This document shows positions 6,386-11,736 of a DNA stretch of 14,980 bases, piece after piece. Source of the stretch: Aminivibrio sp050946755. GTDB taxonomy: Bacteria; Synergistota; Synergistia; Synergistales; Aminobacteriaceae. Location: the NCBI GenBank assembly GCA_050946755.1, contig JBMNVK010000060.1, positions 1 to 14,980 on the forward strand, read 5' to 3'. The notes under the pieces were generated by a model, which was given only the letters and a program-made list of their open reading frames with translations, had not been told where the DNA came from and did no database searches. Both the position numbers and the translations under genes were made by a program. How positions within the stretch are numbered: the stretch's first letter is position 1; every line of letters begins with the position of its first letter.

Positions 6386-7227
6386 TCTCCCTGTCCGGGG
6401 CCCGCAGACATGGAATTCTGAGGCTCAGGGCGGCGGGGATTGAAAGGGCTGAACCGGAAGCAGACCTTCTTCTGATAGAGGCAACCGGTCTGTCCCGGAC
6501 TGGCCTTCTTGTATCCCTGTCCAGGCCAATCCCCCGGGACCAGCATGAAGTTTATTTAAAACTCCTGGATCGCCGGTGCTCCCGGGAGCCTCTCCAGTAC
6601 ATTCTCGGCTCCTGGGAATTTTACGGCCATCCCCTTAAGGTCAGGCCGGGCGTCCTCATACCCAGACAGGATACAGAGATACTGATTGATATAGCCCTTC
6701 CCCTAATCCGGCCTGGCGACAGTTTTTTGGACTGGGGGTCAGGATCGGGCTGCATAACCCTGGCGATGCTCTCGGAGAAGCCTGGACTGAGGGCGGTGGC
6801 CGCAGATGCCAACCCCCAGGCCGTCAGTCTTACCTGGAGCAACCTTGCCGCCGCGGGTCTTCTCCGCCAGTGCCTGATCTGGCACTCCCGCAGGCCTCAG
6901 GATATCCCCGTGCGGGACGGCGAACTCTCTATGATAATAAGCAATCCCCCCTACATACCCTCCGGCGCCCTTGAGGGCCTCATGGAGGAAGTCCGTGCGG
7001 AGCCTCTCCTTGCCCTGGACGGAGGAGAGGATGGCCTTGACTGGTACAGAAAGATTTTTTCCTGGGGGGCAGCAAAAATTCGCCCCGGCGGCTGGATTCT
7101 GTTCGAGATAGGGGATGGATCCCAGGGGGAAAAACTGGCTGAAATAGCGCCCCGGAACCTCCGGTTCAGGGGCGTTTTTAACGATCTGACTGAAAAGCCT
7201 CGCGCGGCCCTCTGGCTTCGTGTATAA
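6382..7227 (+). CDS. prmC: Release factor glutamine methyltransferase PrmC
   Basis: A 281-residue SAM-dependent methyltransferase that N5-methylates the glutamine of GGQ in RF1/RF2. The N-terminal helical domain (1-80) ends in the family block QYILGSWEFYG (72-82; usual form QYI.G..eF.G), followed by PRQDTE (95-100). SAM-binding motif I is DWGSGSGC (117-124), and the active-site NPPY is at 189-192, followed by IP. Acidic D141 after motif I likely binds the ribose. The ATGA overlap with prfA indicates coupled translation, and GGAGGAGG precedes the start. The stop codon lies in a TATAAT-like sequence that might serve trxB. Confidence 0.96.
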   Translation: MISLSGARRHGILRLRAAGIERAEPEADLLLIEATGLSRTGLLVSLSRPIPRDQHEVYLKLLDRRCSREPLQYILGSWEFYGHPLKVRPGVLIPRQDTEILIDIALPLIRPGDSFLDWGSGSGCITLAMLSEKPGLRAVAADANPQAVSLTWSNLAAAGLLRQCLIWHSRRPQDIPVRDGELSMIISNPPYIPSGALEGLMEEVRAEPLLALDGGEDGLDWYRKIFSWGAAKIRPGGWILFEIGDGSQGEKLAEIAPRNLRFRGVFNDLTEKPRAALWLRV

Positions 7228-7228
7228 T
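7223..7228 (+). promoter_or_regulatory. Possible -10 box before trxB
   Basis: A perfect TATAAT overlaps the prmC stop codon, 43 bases before the trxB ATG. No acceptable -35 is found at 16-18 bp (the bases there are GC-rich), and there is no correctly placed TGn extension. It may be chance, or a regulated promoter needing an activator. Confidence 0.25.
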
Positions 7229-7270
7229 TTCCGTCGGAAGAAAAGTTACAATTTGAGAGGTGGGTCCATA

Positions 7271-8458
7271 ATGGAAAAAAGGGAACTCGTCGTTATTGGA
7301 GCAGGACCGGCCGGACTTACGGCGGCCATCTACGGCAGAAGGGCCGGGCTGGATGTCCTGTTGCTGGAAAGAGGCGTGGCCGGAGGGCAGATAAACACTA
7401 CCGAAGAAATCGAAAACTGGCCCGGCGTGCAGCATGCCACCGGTCCTGAACTCTCTGAAATGTTCAGAAGTCATGCGGAAAAATTCAAGACCGAGTTTAG
7501 AGATGCGGATGTCTCCGCAGTGGAAGTGCGGGATGATGTCAAGGTAGTGGTCACCAATAAAGGTGAGATAGAGGCCGAGGCCGTTATCCTGGCAACGGGA
7601 GCCTATTTCCGCAGACTTGGCTGCGAAGGGGAAGCAGAGCACATCGGCCAGGGAGTAAGCTACTGCGCCGTATGCGACGGCGCCTTCTTCGAGGATGAGG
7701 AGATCGCCGTGGTCGGCGGCGGCAACACTGCCGTTGAGGAAGGGGAATATCTCACGGCCTTTGCCTCCAAAGTCTACATAATCCACAGAAGAGACGAGTT
7801 CAGGGCGGACCGGGCAGCTGTAGAAAGGGCTCTGTCAAACCCTAAAATTGTCCCGGTCTGGAACACTGTGGTCGAAAAAATAGAAGGGGACGGCATGGTG
7901 GAAAACCTTGTCCTCAAAAATATAAAAACCGATGAGACCTCCAACCTGCCGGTGGCAGGCGTCTTCATGTTTGTGGGCCAGCTCCCCCACGATGAGCCTG
8001 TCAGGGGGCTTGTGGAGGCCACGAAGGGCGGCTGGATCAAAACCGACGAATCCATGGAGACCTCCGTGGAGGGCCTCTTTGCGGCGGGGGATGTGCGGGA
8101 CAAGGACCTCCGGCAGGTGGTTACCGCCGCCTCCGACGGGGCCATAGCCGCCATGGCGGCGTCTGCCTATATTAACGAACAGGTGCACCTCCGCTCCGTC
8201 CTCCTCAAGCCCGATCACGTTGTGGCCCTGTTCTATTCAACCATTGAGAGGGATCAGGTTGCTCTCTCCGATGAAGTCGAAGCCGCCGCCAAGGCTGCGG
8301 GCAAAAAAGTAGCCCTGGTCGACGGATACAGAAACGCCAGGATGGTGGAGAAGCTGAAAATCCCCTCCCTTCCGGCCATGGTGGAGCTGGCGGCGGGCAA
8401 AACAGTAAAAATTTCGCCTGTGGCGTCAATTGCGGAAGTCTCGGCTTTTCTGGAGTAA
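7271..8458 (+). CDS. trxB: Thioredoxin reductase with C-terminal cysteine-less thioredoxin-like domain
   Basis: A 395-residue FAD/NAD(P)H enzyme of the TrxB family that reduces thioredoxin. The FAD site is GAGPAG (10-15), the redox pair is CAVC (132-135), the nucleotide site is GGGNTA (149-154) with HRRDEFRA (172-179) favouring NADPH, and the C-terminal FAD block is GDVRDKDLRQVVTA (273-286). The usual enzyme ends near 305-310. Residues about 313-395 add a thioredoxin-like fold: strand HVVALFYS (316-323), helix (328-343), strand KKVALVDG (345-352), and SLP (366-368) at the cis-proline place. Where CGPC should stand there is STIERD (323-328), with no cysteine. The start is ATG 7271 behind AGGTGG (7258-7263); the upstream GTG at 7220 is rejected because it lies inside prmC and has no Shine-Dalgarno. 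The domain may hold a partner rather than transfer electrons (inference). Confidence 0.93.
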   Translation: MEKRELVVIGAGPAGLTAAIYGRRAGLDVLLLERGVAGGQINTTEEIENWPGVQHATGPELSEMFRSHAEKFKTEFRDADVSAVEVRDDVKVVVTNKGEIEAEAVILATGAYFRRLGCEGEAEHIGQGVSYCAVCDGAFFEDEEIAVVGGGNTAVEEGEYLTAFASKVYIIHRRDEFRADRAAVERALSNPKIVPVWNTVVEKIEGDGMVENLVLKNIKTDETSNLPVAGVFMFVGQLPHDEPVRGLVEATKGGWIKTDESMETSVEGLFAAGDVRDKDLRQVVTAASDGAIAAMAASAYINEQVHLRSVLLKPDHVVALFYSTIERDQVALSDEVEAAAKAAGKKVALVDGYRNARMVEKLKIPSLPAMVELAAGKTVKISPVASIAEVSAFLE

Positions 8459-8464
8459 TCTTGA

Positions 8465-8505
8465 TTTTTCGGGGCGGCCTCTGCTCATCGGAGACCGCCC
8501 AAAAA
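8465..8505 (+). other. Inverted repeat between trxB and the PfkB gene
   Basis: TTTTT (8465-8469) and GGGCGG (8472-8477) face CCGCCC (8495-8500) and AAAAA (8501-8505). Part of CCTCT (8478-8482) and GGAGA (8490-8494) can extend the stem. Both strands have the T-tract on the wrong (5') side, so it is not a normal intrinsic terminator. It ends just before the Shine-Dalgarno GGGAGGAAG (8508-8516) of the next gene. Confidence 0.45.
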
Positions 8506-8521
8506 CCGGGAGGAAGACGGC

Positions 8522-9454
8522 ATGATACTGACAGTCACCCTTAATCCCGCAGTGGACGAAGAATACATCATACCTGAGCTGCGGCCGGGAGGATGGCTGC
8601 GGGCCACATCCAGAAGCTCCTCCCCGGGAGGGAAGGGCATCAATATCTCTACCATACTCGCCCAGCTCGGCTATCCTTCGGCCGCCATGGGGTTCCTGGC
8701 CGGCATGAAGGGGGAGTACATCCGCAGCGCCCTCCGTTCTTACCGCATTACAACCAACTTCGTCCATATACCTGGCGAGACGAGGACCAACGTCTATATA
8801 ATTGATGAGACCGGAAATCTGGAGACCAGCATCTCCGAGGCCGGACCCCAGGTCAGCCCCGAGGCGATTGACCGGCTCAGAAAAGTCTACGGCAGAATTC
8901 TGCAGCGAACGCGGCTGGTCATCCTTGGCGGAACCCTGCCTCCCGGCGTGCCTGAGGGCATTTACGGCGAACTGATACTCCTGGCCAGGGAAAAGGGGAT
9001 CCCCACCGTGGTGGATGCGGCAGGCCCCTCTCTTATGGCGGCGCTGGATGCAGGTCCCACAGTGGCCAAAGTGGATCACCGCTTCATGTCAAAGGCAATG
9101 GGCAGATCCCTCACATCCCTGGACAACCTCATCGATGTGGTGTCTGATTTTCAGCAAAAAGGGGTCGAATGGGCCATCGCATCCTACAGAACTTACGGAA
9201 ACGTTTTTTTCTCCCCGGGGGGCATCTACCTCGCCCTGGCCGACAGAAAGAGCGTGCGCTCCATATTCTCCACAACGGACGCTCTTCTTGCCGGACTTGT
9301 GGTTGCAAGAGAAGAGGGCATGTCCACGGAGGAGTCCATCCGGTTTGCCATGGCCTCAGCCTGGGAGTGTTCGACTCATGTGGGCAAGGGGATAAAGAGC
9401 AGGGAGTCGGTGGAGGAGTTTATGCCCCTGGTGGATCTCGAACATCTCTCCTGA
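8522..9454 (+). CDS. PfkB-family sugar kinase, 1-phosphofructokinase-like, eroded ATP site
   Basis: A 310-residue protein of the 1-phosphofructokinase/tagatose-6-phosphate kinase branch of PfkB. The N-terminal half is normal: MILTVTLNPAVDEEY (1-15), GGKGIN (36-41) with ILAQLG (45-50), GFLAG (57-61), and LGGTLPPGVP (135-144). The C-terminal half departs from the family. The usual KPN is KVD (183-185), the usual SxGxxG nucleotide loop is SYRTYG (221-226), and the GAGD anion hole is STTD (250-253), although the Asp that acts as base is kept at 253. The fold is therefore clear but activity is uncertain; it may be a weak kinase, have another substrate, or serve as a sensor. Strong Shine-Dalgarno GGGAGGAAG. 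It lies between trxB and fliS with about 60-80 bp on each side, so operon membership is likely but not certain. No PTS or sugar genes are near. Confidence 0.8.
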   Translation: MILTVTLNPAVDEEYIIPELRPGGWLRATSRSSSPGGKGINISTILAQLGYPSAAMGFLAGMKGEYIRSALRSYRITTNFVHIPGETRTNVYIIDETGNLETSISEAGPQVSPEAIDRLRKVYGRILQRTRLVILGGTLPPGVPEGIYGELILLAREKGIPTVVDAAGPSLMAALDAGPTVAKVDHRFMSKAMGRSLTSLDNLIDVVSDFQQKGVEWAIASYRTYGNVFFSPGGIYLALADRKSVRSIFSTTDALLAGLVVAREEGMSTEESIRFAMASAWECSTHVGKGIKSRESVEEFMPLVDLEHLS

Positions 9455-9536
9455 TCCCATGCAGGCCGCAGCATCAAGGTAATGTTTATGCCGCCCTCGT
9501 CCGAAACATGAGGGAGAGGGAAGGAGGTAATTCTTC

Positions 9537-10028
9537 ATGGATCCAAGGAAAAACAGCAATGCCCAGACTGTCTACCTCACCACTATGATAAACACTGCAT
9601 CGAGGGAGCAGCTTCTCCTCATAACCTACGAAATAGGGATCAGAGCCTGCCGGGCTGCCGAGGCCGCCCTTTCCTCCTCCGATACGGAAGAGGCCAACCA
9701 GAGCCTTCAGAAAGCCCAGGAAGTCCTGCGGGAACTGATGGTCACCCTCAACATGGAAAAAGGCGGAGAGATGGCAGAGGGGCTTATGAAGCTTTACGAC
9801 TACATGCACCTGCTCCTGGTCGAGGCAAATGTAAGCAAGTCAGCGGAGAAGGTCGCCATAGTGCGGGGTATGCTGGAAGAGCTCAAGGGGACCTGGGAAG
9901 AGGCCATAGTCCAGATTGCCGGAGAGCAGAAGGAGCATGTGCCCGCTGAAGCCCCGGTCGTGAAGCCCTCTGCCCTGGGCGGCGAGGGACACCCCGTGCC
10001 CGCGGGAGGGTTGAACATTGCCGGATGA
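9537..10028 (+). CDS. fliS: Flagellar secretion chaperone FliS
   Basis: A 163-residue helical protein that binds the C-terminus of flagellin in the cytosol, preventing early assembly and guiding it to the export gate. The family pattern is visible in NTASREQLLLITYEIGIRACR (19-39), EANQSLQKAQEVLRELMVTL (52-71) and MEKGGEMAEGLMKLYDYM (73-90). FliS is normally about 125-135 residues; here a Pro/Ala/Gly-rich tail (about 130-163) is added. An excellent Shine-Dalgarno AAGGAGGTAA (9521-9530) precedes the ATG. No sigma-28 promoter could be seen upstream. The last 11 bases overlap the next gene, and no flagellin or fliD is in the window. Confidence 0.9.
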   Translation: MDPRKNSNAQTVYLTTMINTASREQLLLITYEIGIRACRAAEAALSSSDTEEANQSLQKAQEVLRELMVTLNMEKGGEMAEGLMKLYDYMHLLLVEANVSKSAEKVAIVRGMLEELKGTWEEAIVQIAGEQKEHVPAEAPVVKPSALGGEGHPVPAGGLNIAG

Positions 10029-10491
10029 TTTTCAGCAAAATCTCTCCAGCCTGGTATCCACGGAGCTGGCCCTGTATAATGAACTGGCCCTGCTCGTTCA
10101 GAAGGAGAGAGAGTGCGTAATATCAGGGGATATGGAAGGGCTCCTGAACATTCTCACTGAAAAGCAGGACGTGATCTCCAGACAGGAGCGTGTCCAGGAG
10201 GGCTGGAACAATATGTGTTCCAGCCTTGGCATCTCCGAGGGCCGGGACGGCCCTGTCTTCTGGGAAAAAGTATCCGCGCTTTTAGGATCCGTCAATACCG
10301 GCGACCTCAAAACCTCTCTTGCCGTCATCAGGGAAGTGGCAGGAAAGGTACTGGAGGATGAACTGGAGGTTCAGGCCCTGCTTGAAGAACATATAGAGGA
10401 TCTGAGGGAAGAAATGCTTAGAATACACAAAGGAAAAAAGGCCGTCCGGGGCTACAACAGATCAGGAGGGTCATTTCAGGCCGCGCCATGA
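10018..10491 (+). CDS. flgN: FlgN-like flagellar export chaperone
   Basis: A 157-residue mostly helical protein matching the FlgN pattern: a first helix rich in LxxELALYNELALLVQKER (13-31), then C-x-x-x-GDMEGLLNILTEKQDVISRQE (33-57), and a long C-terminal helix (105-140). FlgN escorts the hook-junction proteins FlgK and FlgL. The start is TTG 10018: an in-frame TGA at 10012-10014 excludes any longer form, no ATG or GTG follows in frame near the start, and GGGAGGG (10004-10010) lies 7 bases before it. It overlaps fliS by 11 bases and the protease gene by 4, so the three are probably co-translated. Similarity is by pattern and context, as this family is weakly conserved; FliT is the main alternative. 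Confidence 0.75.
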   Translation: MPDDFQQNLSSLVSTELALYNELALLVQKERECVISGDMEGLLNILTEKQDVISRQERVQEGWNNMCSSLGISEGRDGPVFWEKVSALLGSVNTGDLKTSLAVIREVAGKVLEDELEVQALLEEHIEDLREEMLRIHKGKKAVRGYNRSGGSFQAAP

Positions 10492-11573
10492 AGTTCGGAA
10501 GAATTTTCCGTCTCTTTTTTCTCCCTGTTTTTTTTGTCCTTATTTTAATTTCCCCACAGGCCTTTGCTGACGCTGAAATAGAAAAGGAGATAGCCCTGGG
10601 CAGAAAGGTAGTCGAGGAGGTCGAAAGCGTTTGGGAGCGGGTTGCCGACCCCGCCCTGACCGCCAGACTTTCCATGTTGCTTGGACGTTTTCTGCCTCAC
10701 ATGAGCCGGCCCCTCCCCTATGAAATAAGAGTAGTAAGGGAGAAGACCCATAATGCGTTCAGCCTTCCGGGGGGGACCATATACTTCACTACGGGCATGC
10801 TTGAATTTCTTCGCACTGACGCCGAAGTCGCTGCCATCATGGCTCATGAGCTCATCCACGCGGACAACCGCCACGTCATGATCCAGACCGCCCGGGCCTC
10901 CAGGATCAATCTGGCGGCGCTGGCCCTTATGATAGTCTCCAAGGGAAGCGCAGGACCGATGATGCTCACCAACCTTCTTCAGGTAGCGGTTACCAACTCC
11001 TACAGCAAGGACCTTGAACGGGAGGCGGATAAGGAGGGCTTCAGAATTCTTGTGGAGGCAGGATTTCCTTCTGCTGCCATGGTCACTGTCCTTGAGGCGA
11101 TGGACTACGAACAGATAAAGCAGCCCCTTGTGGATCTCGGGGTGTACATGACCCACCCTGACATGTCCGAGAGAATCGCCTACATCCTTAAGACTGCTGA
11201 TGAAAAAAAAATTCCCATAAGACGCAAATACGCCCTGAACCTGCTCAAGCCTTCCGTAGAATCCTCCGGGGGCAAAACAGTACTGATGCTGGACGAAAAG
11301 CCTGTCTGGACGCTCCGGGAAGACGAAGAGAGCAAAATGGCGGCCCTTGAAGCTGCTGAAAAACTTGCAGAGAACCTCCAGATGGAGACAGCTCCCTACG
11401 AGATAAGGCTGGTGACCCCGGGAGGAAGAAAGACTCTCGCCGTAGGCAATGCCGCCGTGGCAAGGGAGCCTCTTCCGGAGGGAGCCCAATCCCTTGAAAG
11501 CTTAAGGGAATCTCTCGTCCAGGCTCTGGGGGATGCAAGGGACAGGCACAGGGGGGCAAAATATCTACGCTGA
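10488..11573 (+). CDS. Secreted M48-family zinc metalloprotease
   Basis: A 361-residue M48 peptidase. Residues 1-27 are a signal peptide (FGRIFRLF, hydrophobic core, cut after AFA). The block NAFSLPGGTIYFTTGML (89-105) is typical. The zinc site is HELIH (120-124) with E177 in ExxAD (177-181) as third ligand. The mature protein should act outside the cytoplasmic membrane, as in BepA/LoiP-type quality-control proteases. It lacks the long TPR repeats of BepA; the last 110 residues form another small alpha/beta region I do not recognise. The ATG overlaps the flgN stop (ATGA). The best Shine-Dalgarno AGGAGGG is 17 bases away, so translation probably depends on flgN. A terminator-like hairpin follows. 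The role beside flagellar chaperones is unknown. Confidence 0.92.
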   Translation: MKFGRIFRLFFLPVFFVLILISPQAFADAEIEKEIALGRKVVEEVESVWERVADPALTARLSMLLGRFLPHMSRPLPYEIRVVREKTHNAFSLPGGTIYFTTGMLEFLRTDAEVAAIMAHELIHADNRHVMIQTARASRINLAALALMIVSKGSAGPMMLTNLLQVAVTNSYSKDLEREADKEGFRILVEAGFPSAAMVTVLEAMDYEQIKQPLVDLGVYMTHPDMSERIAYILKTADEKKIPIRRKYALNLLKPSVESSGGKTVLMLDEKPVWTLREDEESKMAALEAAEKLAENLQMETAPYEIRLVTPGGRKTLAVGNAAVAREPLPEGAQSLESLRESLVQALGDARDRHRGAKYLR

Positions 11574-11574
11574 T

Positions 11575-11603
11575 TTGTATGATATGTTGATGTAAAATAG
11601 AAT
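11575..11603 (+). promoter_or_regulatory. Candidate promoter for dnaX
   Basis: TTGTAT (11575-11580) and TAGAAT (11598-11603) with a 17-bp spacer. The -10 matches consensus at 5 of 6 and the -35 at only 3 of 6. The area is AT-rich against a GC-rich background. If real, the hairpin at 11617-11637 would sit at the very start of the dnaX transcript. A second TAGAAT at 11660-11665 lacks a good -35. Confidence 0.35.
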
Positions 11604-11616
11604 AGGTTTAAGTGCC

Positions 11617-11653
11617 GCCCGGGCGTTTAACCCGGGCATTAAAATTTCTTTTT
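11617..11653 (+). terminator. Terminator-like hairpin between the M48 gene and dnaX
   Basis: A perfect 7-bp GC stem GCCCGGG/CCCGGGC (11617-11623/11631-11637) with loop CGTTTAA. The T-rich stretch TTTCTTTTT (11645-11653) starts 7 bases after the stem, which is further than ideal. It most likely ends the trxB-to-protease transcript, or acts as an attenuator if dnaX starts upstream. Confidence 0.5.
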
Positions 11654-11736
11654 GTCAGGTAGAATTTCCCTTAAACCGGGCGGACGCGCCCGTTCCCTTC
11701 CATAAAAAGCGGATCTTGCCGGGGGAGGAGGAACCA

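Noticed and set aside
7220..7270. Upstream GTG start for trxB adding 17 residues
   Set aside because: It overlaps prmC, has no Shine-Dalgarno and adds a basic stretch before the normal MEKRELVVIGAG start, which has AGGTGG in place.
9494..9514. Hairpin CCCTC/GAGGG before fliS as a terminator
   Set aside because: It is followed by purine-rich Shine-Dalgarno sequence with no T-tract, and has an 11-base loop.
9455..9536. Sigma-28 flagellar promoter before fliS
   Set aside because: No TAAA and GCCGATAA pair at suitable spacing could be found.
10545..11489. Long open frame on the minus strand (about 314 codons) opposite the M48 protease
   Set aside because: It lies fully antisense to a gene with clear catalytic motifs, shows no recognisable domain, and is explained by GC-rich codon bias.
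11716..11736. Upstream TTG start for dnaX adding 7 residues
   Set aside because: It would place the strong GGGGGAGGAGG inside the coding region; GTG 11737 has proper spacing and begins the conserved LYRKYRP block.
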